From positions 1-20,153 of the forward strand of contig QMWL02000006.1 in the NCBI GenBank assembly GCA_003661605.2: a stretch of DNA of 20,153 nt, read 5' to 3'. Below the pieces are notes generated by a model that was not told the origin of the DNA, searched no databases, and saw nothing but the letters and a program-made list of their open reading frames with translations. Shown here piece after piece: positions 1-7,991 of this stretch (the stretch's first letter is position 1; the number at the start of each line of letters is the position of its first letter). The translations under genes were made by a program, and so were the position numbers. Source of the DNA: an archaeon (GTDB taxonomy: Archaea; Thermoproteota; QMWL01).

Positions 1-2208
1 GAGCTTTACTGCTGGCAGTCCTGCTCTGAAAATAAAGCGCACCACGTTCTCTTGAATGCGCTCGACCCTCTCGATGCGAAAGAAGCCTATCTGACCGGTG
101 GACGTTACGTGTAACCCCCCGCACGCTTCAACATCCACGCCCTCTACCTCGACAATCCGCAGATCTCTCCCTGGTGGCGCTCCTCCTTGAAATATTCTAG
201 TTCCATACTTCATCTGGGCAGTATATCGATCCATAATATATATCCGAACTGGTATGTTCCTAAGAATTAACTCATTAACTGTTTCCTCGATCAAACTGAT
301 TTCTTCTGGTGTAATACGCCTATAGTGGCTTACATCTAGATGCGCGTACTCTGGCTCCTTCCTCGCACCCATTTGCCACACATGGTCACCTAGGATCTGG
401 CGAAGTACGCCGAGAAGCAAGTGGGTTGCGGTGTGATGTCTTCTAAGCGCCATTCTTCGCTCACCATCTACACACCCTACTACGAAGCCTCCCTCCTTAA
501 AGGGTGGTGCTTCATCTGTCCAGTGAACAAGCACACCATCAAAATCCTCAACATGACGTATATGCACGCTGCGGTTCTCGTATCGAAGTACTCCTGTATC
601 AGATGCTTGCCCTCCCTTCTCAGCGTAAAATGCAGTTTGATCGAGAACCACCCATCGATCGCCAACCGCAACCACACGCGCTTCGAACTCCAGTAGGTCT
701 GGGTCTTCGTAGAAAAGCAGTCGTGTCTTCGGATACTTGGTTGTATCAAGTGGTGGCGCTGGTCGTCTCTCACTAGGTTTAGCCTCTAGGTGACGCGATG
801 CGAGAAGGCTGTGGATGTCTTCTGGTGGTGCTACCTTTATATTATACCTCGCTAACTCATGTGCTACAAATTCAGGTACAAGCCCATGAGACTCGTATAG
901 CCTGACGAAGTCATCTTTCGTGATAGGTCTGCCTGACGCCACGCGTTTCGCTAGCTTTGCGATGATTTTCGTCCCCCTCTTCTTCAGTTCCTCATACTTA
1001 TCCTTCTCAATCTTCAGACATTCCAGCACGCGGTCTCTCACTCGCGAATCCCAACCTAATAGCGACTTCCAAAACTCCCCTTGGAACTCTAATATTTCAA
1101 AAAACACATCTGGTACTCCTAATTCGTCAAGGGCTCGTAGAATACGCCTTACTAGCAGCCTTGTAACATATCCGCGACCTGCATTTGATGGAAGTATACC
1201 TTCCGTGAGAAGGAAAAGCAGACTCTTAGTGTGATCTATAACGATCCACGCTAACTCCATAGGGCGAAGAAGCTGAATGATTGTGTCAACTGATACACCT
1301 AGCTGACGTGCAATCACAAGGTAACCTTCCCTCTTACCCAGCTTGTCTTTGCTAAGTATTGAGGATAGCTTTAGCGCTTCCACGAAGATTGAATCTTTTG
1401 GCTCCTTTATTTGTAAGATATTCAAAAGCTTATTGTAGAAAGAACCGTATATCGCGGGAAATGCTGATGGCTTTCCGGATAAAAGCCATGTAAAACGCTC
1501 CATTCCATATCCCGTATCTACAGTCTTAACAGGTAATTCTACAAACTTACCATCTAATACTTTATACTGCATAAATACAAGCGTAGCTACTTCCAGCCCC
1601 CTCACGATGCTCTCTACATCAGGGCCAGCGTTCCCTCCACCTGACCAAAATCCCTCCTTATATATCACCTCCTCTTCGGGAATCCCCAACTTTCTTGTCA
1701 CAAATTCATGATGGTATGCTAGTGTCTCGTATTCCCAATAAACGTACCTATCTGGTTTGTTAAAGGCATGATGTCCACCCATTTCGAACGCAGTTAGATG
1801 CCTCCCTGCAGTAGCACCTACATCCTCTATGTCAACAAACCGTAAGCAGGGTTGGGATATTACTAGCGGGTTTGCAGGAGGTTCTGCTACTCCCTCTGTA
1901 ACGTATGGTTGAAAATTTATGATGCTAGCATGTGTAAAGAACACGTCCTCACGCCAACGCGCAACTGTGGGGAATGGTGCGATACGTGTGTGTCCCTTCT
2001 CTTCAAAGAAGGATAGAAATGCTTCACGTATCTCATCGAGACTCTTTGAAGGTGCTGGAGGCTTTCCTACAAATTCAAGCGGTACACAAGGTGCCTCTCC
2101 GCATATTTCCCTGTCGGGATCAAGCGTCCAAAAGACCTCCCCACACTTCTTGCACTGTCTCCGTGTGAAACCCCGCTCCCTAAGAAACGAAAGCTCGAGG
2201 CTTTTCAC
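1..2208 (-). CDS. alaS: Alanyl-tRNA synthetase, archaeal type (3' end cut by window)
   Basis: Charges tRNA-Ala with alanine in the cytoplasm. I translated 736 codons with no stop, so the C-terminal part, including the DHHA1-type domain, lies outside the window; the archaeal family is about 900 residues. An N-terminal Cys cluster (C19, C22, C36, C41) in the context FTRRQCKKCGEVFWTLDPDR is typical of archaeal AlaRS. The class II core follows. The editing/SAD zinc site is present as HHTATH at residues 591-596 and C696/H700; the latter reads CGGLH where CGGTH is usual. The only start compatible with the upstream in-frame stop is GTG at 2208, 27 bases after the rpl12 stop. It is the last visible gene of the ribosomal-stalk operon, the same order as in Crenarchaeota. 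Confidence 0.96.
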   Translation of the reverse strand, partial: MKSLELSFLRERGFTRRQCKKCGEVFWTLDPDREICGEAPCVPLEFVGKPPAPSKSLDEIREAFLSFFEEKGHTRIAPFPTVARWREDVFFTHASIINFQPYVTEGVAEPPANPLVISQPCLRFVDIEDVGATAGRHLTAFEMGGHHAFNKPDRYVYWEYETLAYHHEFVTRKLGIPEEEVIYKEGFWSGGGNAGPDVESIVRGLEVATLVFMQYKVLDGKFVELPVKTVDTGYGMERFTWLLSGKPSAFPAIYGSFYNKLLNILQIKEPKDSIFVEALKLSSILSKDKLGKREGYLVIARQLGVSVDTIIQLLRPMELAWIVIDHTKSLLFLLTEGILPSNAGRGYVTRLLVRRILRALDELGVPDVFFEILEFQGEFWKSLLGWDSRVRDRVLECLKIEKDKYEELKKRGTKIIAKLAKRVASGRPITKDDFVRLYESHGLVPEFVAHELARYNIKVAPPEDIHSLLASRHLEAKPSERRPAPPLDTTKYPKTRLLFYEDPDLLEFEARVVAVGDRWVVLDQTAFYAEKGGQASDTGVLRYENRSVHIRHVEDFDGVLVHWTDEAPPFKEGGFVVGCVDGERRMALRRHHTATHLLLGVLRQILGDHVWQMGARKEPEYAHLDVSHYRRITPEEISLIEETVNELILRNIPVRIYIMDRYTAQMKYGTRIFQGGAPPGRDLRIVEVEGVDVEACGGLHVTSTGQIGFFRIERVERIQENVVRFIFRAGLPAVKL

Positions 2209-2235
2209 ACCGCACTTCTCTGCGTACTGTTAAGC

Positions 2236-2553
2236 CTAGCCGAACAGTGCAGCGAGTCCTGACAGAGCTTCTTCCTCTTCTTTCTTCTCCTCTTCTTTCT
2301 TTTCCTCTTCCTTAGCTGGTGCTGCCTCCTCTGCTGCTGGTTGAGCTGCAGCGGGTGCGGCAGGTGCTGTGGGTACTAGAGTAACGTTCTTTAAAACCTC
2401 TCCAATATCAACACCTTCAAGCGCGGACACTAGCGTTTTGATCTTAGCTTCATCTGGTGTTAGATTAGCTGCTTCAATAACACGTTTGAGGTTTTCTTCA
2501 GTAATTGGCTGACCCGCCGCGTGAAGGAGTAGTGCTGCGTATATGTACTCCAT
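2236..2553 (-). CDS. rpl12: Large ribosomal subunit stalk protein P1/L12 (archaeal)
   Basis: Acidic stalk protein that binds P0/L10 as dimers and recruits translation GTPases. The 105 residues show the archaeal layout: a helical N-terminal dimerisation domain (about 1-60, starting MEYIYAALLLHAAGQPIT), an Ala/Pro-rich hinge (about 62-80), and a highly charged Glu/Lys tail ending in the factor-binding LSGLAALFG motif. ATG start, 27 bases downstream of rpl10, with no clear Shine-Dalgarno. The intact acidic tail contrasts with the neighbouring P0 protein, which lacks one. Confidence 0.97.
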   Translation of the reverse strand: MEYIYAALLLHAAGQPITEENLKRVIEAANLTPDEAKIKTLVSALEGVDIGEVLKNVTLVPTAPAAPAAAQPAAEEAAPAKEEEKKEEEKKEEEEALSGLAALFG

Positions 2554-2580
2554 CGCGTTGAAGCGCGTTTAACCCACTTT

Positions 2581-3456
2581 TCAACTTTTTTGCTGCTCTT
2601 TCCCCTCTACTCGCTGCTTGAGCGCCAACGCATGCTGCATCGCTTTTTGTAACAACATTGGCAGCACTTGCGGAGCTGGATAAGATATCCCATACGCAAG
2701 ACGTAGCGCGTCCGACAATGCCTCCTGTAGGAGCAAGGGTACGATCTGCGGCACCACATACTTGATACCGTAAGCTAGCCGTAGCGCATTTTCAGCAGCA
2801 GCCCGCAAGTCTTCGCAGTACTCCTCCGGCTTCTTACCGAGTAAATCTCCTGGTATGAAGACGTTATCAACTATACCTCCCTTAACCGAGAACCTCTTCT
2901 CAAGCGGCTTAACTCCAAGTCGCATCAAAAGCTCAGCGAGTGTATGGGTCACTTCCTCACCTGGTTTTACTATCGTATGCTCACCAACTACCCAGATCGT
3001 GCCCGATATAATTCTCGTTGGTATCCCTAGTTCTGCAAATAATGCAATATCTGGTCCAGGTGGCAGCCCAGTGTTCCCTGCCGGAATTGTGATCTCAACA
3101 GGACTTCTCATACCTGCTCTCAAGAACCCCTTTTCTTTCGTCTCTTCAATCAAGCGTAGGACGGCGAACGGATTTTCATTGGTGGCTACTACTGCCGTTT
3201 GTCCTTTAAGAACAATCTTAGCTTTTTGTACAATATCGTCCGGAAAGAGTTCTTTTAATGCGCGATAGATTAAGGTATTCTTTGCAACTTTTACGTAAGC
3301 ACGACCTCTAGCCAGCTCTCTGAATCGTCTAAACTGAGCGCTTGTAACGCCTTCGAAGCCCAGTAGAAGAATATTCTTGTAATCCTTCAAGGATTCAATC
3401 AACATTCTAACAATCTGCTGCTTTCTCTGCAGAGCCGGGCTGATCTTCTTACTCAT
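2581..3456 (-). CDS. rpl10: Large ribosomal subunit stalk base protein P0/L10
   Basis: Binds 23S rRNA and anchors L12 dimers, forming the stalk that activates elongation factors. Residues 1-105 are the L10 RNA-binding fold (the segment AKNTLIYRAL is typical). The archaeal/eukaryotic insertion domain follows (GNTGLPPGP at about 127-135). Residues about 224-275 hold two 26-residue repeats, each ALRLAYGI-x-Y-xx-PQ-xx-P-x-LLQ-x-A, matching the L12-binding spine. The protein then ends with a short basic/polar tail (VEGKEQQKS) instead of the acidic LGALF-type tail common in archaeal P0. I chose ATG 3456, two bases after the rpl1 stop (291 aa); ATG 3471, with AGGT upstream, would add five residues and overlap rpl1. 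Confidence 0.95.
   Translation of the reverse strand: MSKKISPALQRKQQIVRMLIESLKDYKNILLLGFEGVTSAQFRRFRELARGRAYVKVAKNTLIYRALKELFPDDIVQKAKIVLKGQTAVVATNENPFAVLRLIEETKEKGFLRAGMRSPVEITIPAGNTGLPPGPDIALFAELGIPTRIISGTIWVVGEHTIVKPGEEVTHTLAELLMRLGVKPLEKRFSVKGGIVDNVFIPGDLLGKKPEEYCEDLRAAAENALRLAYGIKYVVPQIVPLLLQEALSDALRLAYGISYPAPQVLPMLLQKAMQHALALKQRVEGKEQQKS
2632..2787 (-). repeat. Two tandem 26-codon repeats in the L12-binding spine of P0
   Basis: Two 78-nt coding units lie back to back, 2787-2710 and 2709-2632. At protein level both read ALRLAYGI-x-Y-xx-PQ-xx-P-x-LLQ-x-A. The DNA has diverged more than the protein, so the duplication is old and under selection. Archaeal P0 spines normally carry serial L12-dimer sites; here two clear copies and the beginning of a third helix (ALALKQ) are visible. 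Confidence 0.8.
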
Positions 3457-3458
3457 CG

Positions 3459-4121
3459 CTACCGCTTCCATCGTACCTGTACTGCAGGACCCTGAGTTAG
3501 CTTGACGTACATTCGCTCTATGTTCTTCAATCCTCTTGGAAGTTTGTCGGCTAAGAATTCAAGGACGGTTAATGCATTTTCAATGATCTCATCCTCTGGT
3601 TGACCCTCTTTACCGATCCGCACCTGAATTTGAGGCTGGTCCTTTAACCTGATGAGTACAGATCTACGTAATCGGTCAAATACCTCGTTCAGGTTTGTTG
3701 AGGCAGTTACTGGTTGAGGCATACGCCCCCGTGGACCCAAAAACCGCCCTAATGTTCGAGCAACGAGGGGCATGAGCGGTCCTTCTGCAAGATAAAAGTC
3801 GCAAGCTTTTGCTAACTTTCTTGCTTCCTTTTTGCTATGGCCAATGCGCTCTAACTCCTCTTTCGATACAATAAGCTCAGCTCCCAGCTCCTTTGCCCTC
3901 ACATACAGGTCTCCTGAGGCAAAAACGCCTATTGTAGCTCCTTTACCCACTTTATAAGGAAGCGGTAGTACTTGAGTGAACCTATTCTCTGGCTTACGGA
4001 CATCGATGTCTCGAAGCGCTATAATCAGTTCAACGCTCTGCGTGAACCGTCGTGGCTTTGAAACTCGCTTAGCCTCCCTGAGAGCTTCTCGTAGTGCTGC
4101 CCCTATCTCCCTAAGAGACAA
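3459..4121 (-). CDS. rpl1: Large ribosomal subunit protein uL1
   Basis: Forms the mobile L1 stalk at the E site and binds 23S rRNA. The 220 residues match the archaeal family length. Typical segments are RRFTQSVELIIALRDIDVRKPENRF near the N-terminus (here RFTQSVELI and KPENRF are the key parts), GRFLGPRGRMPQPV in domain II, and the closing NIERMYVKLTQGPAVQV block. Start: an in-frame TAG upstream leaves TTG at 4121 as the only usable start, giving an N-terminus of normal length. A GAGG lies upstream but about 17 bases away, so the Shine-Dalgarno is weak. The gene sits 25 bases after rpl11 and two bases before rpl10. Confidence 0.96.
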   Translation of the reverse strand: MSLREIGAALREALREAKRVSKPRRFTQSVELIIALRDIDVRKPENRFTQVLPLPYKVGKGATIGVFASGDLYVRAKELGAELIVSKEELERIGHSKKEARKLAKACDFYLAEGPLMPLVARTLGRFLGPRGRMPQPVTASTNLNEVFDRLRRSVLIRLKDQPQIQVRIGKEGQPEDEIIENALTVLEFLADKLPRGLKNIERMYVKLTQGPAVQVRWKR

Positions 4122-4146
4122 GGAGTTGCGCGTGAATTTCCTCTAT

Positions 4147-4653
4147 TTACCCTTTACCAAACAAGTTATCCCACTTACCTTCGCTGACTTCTCTTATGAC
4201 TTCTTTCGGATGCTTTCCCTCCACCAAAACTCCTATGCTCACGCACGTGCCAAGAACCTCCTTCGCTATTGCTTTCACATTCTTCCTCCCTAATGCCTCT
4301 GCTTTCATTTTCGCAATTTTCACAACTTGCTCCATTGACAAGTTTCCAATGAAATCGTGACCTGCAGCAGAGGAACCTTTCTCTGCACCCAACTCTCGGA
4401 GGATAAGTGCTGACGTTGGCGGAGAGCCTACTTCAATGCTATACTCCTTCGTCTCGATATTTACTCTAATTCGCACAGGTACCTTCATACCCTGGTATTG
4501 TTGGGTTAGTTTGTTTATCTCAGCAACAACCTTACCAATTGGTATACCTAATGGGCCTAAGGCGGGTCCTAGTGGAGGTCCTGGAGTCGCTTTTCCTCCC
4601 TCGACCAGTACGCTAACCTCCCTAACCTTCTCGATCTTAATGCTCTCACTCAT
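4147..4653 (-). CDS. rpl11: Large ribosomal subunit protein uL11
   Basis: Binds the GTPase-associated centre of 23S rRNA at the base of the P-stalk. The 168-residue protein has the diagnostic N-terminal GGKATPGPPLGPALGPLGI block (residues about 19-37), which binds factors and thiostrepton-class ligands, and the C-terminal RNA-binding domain with SAAGHDFIGNLSMEQVVKIA. Its ATG overlaps the spt5 stop as ATGA, indicating translational coupling. The C-terminal extension beyond the bacterial length is normal for archaea. Confidence 0.97.
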   Translation of the reverse strand: MSESIKIEKVREVSVLVEGGKATPGPPLGPALGPLGIPIGKVVAEINKLTQQYQGMKVPVRIRVNIETKEYSIEVGSPPTSALILRELGAEKGSSAAGHDFIGNLSMEQVVKIAKMKAEALGRKNVKAIAKEVLGTCVSIGVLVEGKHPKEVIREVSEGKWDNLFGKG

Positions 4654-5138
4654 CTCGCAGCTTCACCTCTTTCTACCACTCTTACGTTTGACGCTCTAAT
4701 TCGTACAGGAAGCGGATGCTCTACGTCCAGTAACTCAACCTCGATTTCCCCTTTATCTACGAAAACGCTCCTTACCCGACCCCGCATTCCTTCAAACACA
4801 CCGCTACAGATCTCAACGATATCACCTGCACGAATCTCTTCCTTCCTAGGAACGACGAGTTTCGTAACGTAATCGATGTCGATGAGTCCTCGTATTCGTC
4901 TGCGTACATGACGTACTCTGTAAACGACTTGATCTACGTAATGTGGGCTAGGCGCTTCAACGAACACGTATCCGCGAATGTCTCGTACGAAAAACACTGA
5001 AGCTATTGGTAAGTTCTGCGCTCTAGCTCGTCGAGCAATTTCTTCCACAACACTCTTTTCACGTCCTGCGATCGTACTTACAGCAAAGAATGCAAGCCGG
5101 CGCTTTCTTAACGCTGGTTGTTCTCCTTCTTGGCTCAA
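4650..5138 (-). CDS. spt5: Transcription elongation factor Spt5 (NusG family)
   Basis: Binds the RNA polymerase clamp with Spt4 and promotes processive elongation; it can couple to the ribosome. The 162-residue protein has an NGN domain (about 13-100, beginning RLAFFAVSTIAGREKSVVEE) and a KOW domain (about 108-158, RAGDIVEICSGVFEGMRGRV). I chose TTG at 5138, whose TTGA overlaps the secE stop. A longer frame running back to TTG 5231 exists, but that extra segment is the secE gene read in another frame and does not resemble Spt5. Followed by rpl11 with an ATGA overlap. The order secE-spt5-rpl11 is conserved in archaea and bacteria. Confidence 0.95.
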   Translation of the reverse strand: MSQEGEQPALRKRRLAFFAVSTIAGREKSVVEEIARRARAQNLPIASVFFVRDIRGYVFVEAPSPHYVDQVVYRVRHVRRRIRGLIDIDYVTKLVVPRKEEIRAGDIVEICSGVFEGMRGRVRSVFVDKGEIEVELLDVEHPLPVRIRASNVRVVERGEAAR

Positions 5139-5305
5139 CTTAGTAGCCAATACGACATTATTAGGTGGATAACGAAACCGACCGATCCCGTGATTCCGAA
5201 GGCAAGCAAGCAGATTTTCAGCATTTGCCAAAGCTCTCCCTTGTCCGGCTTTCTCGCTAGATGTAAGGCACGTGATATGTCACGGAGAGTCGATAGCAGT
5301 CCCAA
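5135..5305 (-). CDS. secE: Preprotein translocase subunit SecE (Sec61 gamma)
   Basis: Small essential subunit of the membrane protein-conducting channel, clamping the two halves of SecY. I found this 56-residue gene by translating between dtdA and spt5. It has the family hallmark HLARKPDKGELWQMLK (residues 15-30) followed by one hydrophobic transmembrane segment (about 30-55, ICLLAFGITGSVGFVIHLIM). Candidate start is TTG 5305; in-frame TGA lies eight codons further upstream and no ATG or GTG is present, so the exact start is uncertain. The stop overlaps the spt5 start as TTGA. Short length and a non-ATG start make it easy to miss in automated annotation. Confidence 0.9.
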   Translation of the reverse strand: MGLLSTLRDISRALHLARKPDKGELWQMLKICLLAFGITGSVGFVIHLIMSYWLLS

Positions 5306-5327
5306 GACTAGCGAGGCTATCCCTCAA

Positions 5328-6143
5328 CTACTTAACCTCTACCGTCATTCCTTGCTGCTCAGCCCACGCTATTAACCGCCTTCGAATAACGCCTCGAACT
5401 CCTTTCTTATCTATCACAAGACGAACACCATTACCTAAAGTTCGCTCTACTGCTTGATAAAGAATTTCAAAGTCCAATCGTTCACATACAGTTCTGGGAA
5501 TGATGTGTCCGAATCCCAGATTAGTCGAAAGTGTAAGGTTTGTAAACTTCGGTGCATAGTGCGTACCACCTAAACCAACTGCAGGGACGCAAGCTGGAGG
5601 ACCGCGCTCAAGCACTTTCTCCAAAACGCGCGCCCATACCGCTCCAGCATTCCCGTCAACCCACTGTCTCTCGGTGCTTCCTATCTCGATAAACACTACT
5701 GGTGACGAAAGCTCGGTAGGTCCGTGATGCGTTGCCTCAAGCGAAACTCTGTACTCCCGTAGAGCAGTACTTGCTTCCTCTACTACTGCTTTCAATAACG
5801 CCTTTATCATGCAAGGCCACGCTAGGCAAACTTTCCGAGGCTTTCCGCCATAGGTCTGATCTGTCAAATTACCAGGGGTATGTACCGTAAGACAAGGAAG
5901 TCCAGATTCGCTTTTATGCCGTGACGCTACGATAAATGCTTGCGGGTGCATGTCACATAATCTGGGGTCCTCATCGATCTGTACAGTATCATAATCCGTA
6001 AACACAATGAGCACATCCTCCCATTTTAGCACCGCATCCGAGACTCTACGCGCTTCTATCCTCTGAAGAAAATGTGACACTATGTTTCTCGAAGCGGGAT
6101 CTACTCGAGAGCAGACGATGACTGTGAATTTCTTATCGTGCAA
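5328..6143 (-). CDS. dtdA: D-aminoacyl-tRNA deacylase, archaeal/plant type (DTD2)
   Basis: Hydrolyses D-amino acids mischarged on tRNA, a chiral proofreading enzyme. The 271 residues match the archaeal DTD2/COG1650 family: an N-terminal TVIVCSRVDPASRNI strand-helix, then HTPGN (residues about 88-92), LEATHHGPTELSSPVVFIEIGSTERQW in the centre (key parts THHGP and EIGSTE), and GLGGTHYAPKFT (GG-x-HYAPKFT signature). Start TTG 6143 gives MHDKKFTVIV, the usual N-terminal distance, and overlaps the argF stop by 11 bases. It sits upstream of secE with a 22-base gap, within a translation operon, which suits a translation-quality role. Confidence 0.93.
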   Translation of the reverse strand: MHDKKFTVIVCSRVDPASRNIVSHFLQRIEARRVSDAVLKWEDVLIVFTDYDTVQIDEDPRLCDMHPQAFIVASRHKSESGLPCLTVHTPGNLTDQTYGGKPRKVCLAWPCMIKALLKAVVEEASTALREYRVSLEATHHGPTELSSPVVFIEIGSTERQWVDGNAGAVWARVLEKVLERGPPACVPAVGLGGTHYAPKFTNLTLSTNLGFGHIIPRTVCERLDFEILYQAVERTLGNGVRLVIDKKGVRGVIRRRLIAWAEQQGMTVEVK

Positions 6144-7089
6144 AGAGCGCGATTAGCAAGGCTTTCTGCGCATGCAGCCTGTTCTCTGCCTGGTCCCAGA
6201 CAATAGAGTGCGGTCCATCTATAATCTCCGACTCCACTTCCTCCCCTCGGTGAGCTGGAAGACAGTGCATGAAAACAAAGCTCGGTCTGGCTAGGGAGAC
6301 CAGTTTTTGAGTAACCTGATAGCGTGGCATAAACGTGCGTAAGCGCTCCTCTCTCTCCTCCTCCATTCCCATGGACACAAACACATCCGTGTAAACGACA
6401 TCAGCGTCTCTTACTGCTTCTTCAGGATCCTCGGTTAAAACGACCCTAGCTCCTGTTTCCTGAGAAGCAGCTTGAGCAGCACGAATCGCTTCTTTATGCG
6501 GTCTGTACTGTCTAGGTGTTGCAACCCAAATGTCACACCCTACCTTTGCACATCCTATGAGAAGACTATTGCAAACATTGTTGCCGTCACCAACCCAAGC
6601 AACCTTCACTCCTCTCCATTTGCCAAACTTCTCGTAGATGGTCAGAAGGTCTCCTAGTATTTGACAGGGATGATACTTATCTGATAGTGCGTTGATCACG
6701 GGTATCGTCGAATACCGGGCAAGCTCCTCCAAGGTCTCATGTCGGTAAACGCGCGCTACAATGCCATGAACATACCTGGACAACACTCGCGCTGTATCTG
6801 CTACTGGTTCTCCTCGCGCTAATTGCAGCTCGCTCTTGCTCAGAAACAGAGGATGACCGCCTAACTCCCTAATAGCTACTTCAAACGAAACCCGTGTTCT
6901 TGTAGATGGCTTCTCGAAGATGAGTGCGATAGAGCGACCTTGTAGAACGCTAGCTAGTCTAGAGTCGTAACGGTGCGCCTTGACCCATGCTGCAAACTTA
7001 ATCAGATGTGCAACTTCTCCGCACGTTAGGTCCTTTAGACTCAGAAGGTTGCTTGCTCCTATTCGTGGTACTTCAGGGATCACGCTCAC
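6133..7089 (-). CDS. argF: Ornithine carbamoyltransferase
   Basis: Makes citrulline from ornithine and carbamoyl phosphate in arginine biosynthesis. The 318 residues carry the carbamoyl-phosphate loop STRTR (62-66), HPCQ (140-143), the ornithine-binding SMG motif (239-241, where aspartate transcarbamoylase differs), and HCLPAHR (275-281). All catalytic motifs are intact and the length is normal. The GTG start at 7089 overlaps the ftsY stop as GTGA, so translation is probably coupled. A biosynthetic gene inside an otherwise translation/secretion operon is unexpected; no other arginine gene is nearby. Confidence 0.96.
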   Translation of the reverse strand: MSVIPEVPRIGASNLLSLKDLTCGEVAHLIKFAAWVKAHRYDSRLASVLQGRSIALIFEKPSTRTRVSFEVAIRELGGHPLFLSKSELQLARGEPVADTARVLSRYVHGIVARVYRHETLEELARYSTIPVINALSDKYHPCQILGDLLTIYEKFGKWRGVKVAWVGDGNNVCNSLLIGCAKVGCDIWVATPRQYRPHKEAIRAAQAASQETGARVVLTEDPEEAVRDADVVYTDVFVSMGMEEEREERLRTFMPRYQVTQKLVSLARPSFVFMHCLPAHRGEEVESEIIDGPHSIVWDQAENRLHAQKALLIALFAR

Positions 7090-7991
7090 AAACCTGCGGC
7101 TATTTGCGCGACAAAAGTCTTCGGATCAAAAGGCTGTAAGTCTTCGTATCGCTGACCTACACCCAGAAATAGTATGGGGCGACGTGTAATGTAAGCAACT
7201 GAAATCACAGCACCTCCTTTCGCATCTGCATCAAATTTTGTTAAAATTGAACCGGTGATCCCTACGTATTTGTGGAACTCTCGCGCCTGTTCAACAGCAT
7301 CATTGCCAGTAAGCGCGTCTCCTACGAATATAACGAGATCTGCATCTATAACACGGACGATTTTCTTCATTTCTTCCATAAGGTTGTGCTTTGTGTGAAT
7401 ACGACCAGATGTATCAACAAGGACGGCATCCAACCGCCTTGCTCTAGCGTGTTCAACCGCATCATAAGCAACGGATGCTGGATCTGCTCCGTATCTTCCT
7501 GAAATAACTCGGATTCCTAGCCGGTGTCCATGCTCCTTAAGCTGTTCAATAGCGCCAGCCCTAAAGGTGTCGCTGGCAGCGAAGACTACTTTGAAACCAC
7601 TTTGTTGAAGTAGATAACCAACCTTAGCAATAGTGGTCGTTTTGCCTGTTCCGTTCACTCCCACAAATACCATCTTAACTGGTTTCTCTGCATTGCGCAC
7701 ATACCCTAGTAAATCAAAACGCCCGCCTATCTCAAGTAGCTGAAGAATTGCTGATAAGAGCGCTTGCTTAACGATAGGCTTCCTTTTTTCGAACCGTCCT
7801 ACGCGACATCCCACGAGCTCTTGAAGAACCTGATTACACAAAGCTTCCGCTACCTCTAACGCGACATCATTAGCTACCAGGGATAGTAGTAGTTCGTCTA
7901 AAACCGGACGTAGCTTTCGCTCATCTAACTCTACCTCACTTAACCGCTGTACGAATCCTGATAATGTTCGCCGTAGATTTTCAAGAACCAC
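7086..7991 (-). CDS. ftsY: Signal recognition particle receptor FtsY
   Basis: SRP-receptor GTPase that docks ribosome-SRP complexes at the membrane. It has an N domain (about 1-100) and a G domain with P-loop GVNGTGKTTT (111-120), DTFRAGA (142-148), G3 DTSGR (193-197; most SRP GTPases have DTAGR), G4 TKFD (251-254) and the family's DALTGNDAV and DAKGG motifs. No long acidic N-terminal A domain is present, as is common in archaea. I chose GTG 7991 because AGGTGG lies five bases upstream; GTG 8000 is in frame but lies inside that site. It overlaps pfdA by 11 bases and argF by 4. Confidence 0.96.
   Translation of the reverse strand: MVLENLRRTLSGFVQRLSEVELDERKLRPVLDELLLSLVANDVALEVAEALCNQVLQELVGCRVGRFEKRKPIVKQALLSAILQLLEIGGRFDLLGYVRNAEKPVKMVFVGVNGTGKTTTIAKVGYLLQQSGFKVVFAASDTFRAGAIEQLKEHGHRLGIRVISGRYGADPASVAYDAVEHARARRLDAVLVDTSGRIHTKHNLMEEMKKIVRVIDADLVIFVGDALTGNDAVEQAREFHKYVGITGSILTKFDADAKGGAVISVAYITRRPILFLGVGQRYEDLQPFDPKTFVAQIAAGL

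Noticed and set aside
421..1234. Several plus- and minus-strand open frames of 90-104 codons at 421-776 and 920-1234
   Set aside because: All lie within continuous AlaRS coding sequence, whose frame stays open and matches family motifs such as HHTATH.
1919..2233. 104-codon plus-strand open frame covering the alaS start
   Set aside because: Antisense to the AlaRS N-terminal Cys cluster; no family resemblance.
2566..2576. GGGTTAAAC as an internal promoter before rpl12
   Set aside because: It is centred only about 17 bases before the ATG, too close for an archaeal TATA element giving a complete transcript.
2855..3268. 137-codon plus-strand open frame antisense to rpl10
   Set aside because: It is the shadow of a strongly conserved ribosomal gene and has no recognisable protein features.
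5139..5231. N-terminal extension of Spt5 by 31 residues to TTG 5231
   Set aside because: It is out-of-frame secE sequence, does not resemble Spt5, and the domain begins after TTG 5138.
7404..7418. FtsY G3 motif DTSGR instead of DTAGR
   Set aside because: Confirmed in the DNA, but Ser for Ala is a conservative change I believe occurs in other archaeal SRP GTPases, so it is not reported as a finding.
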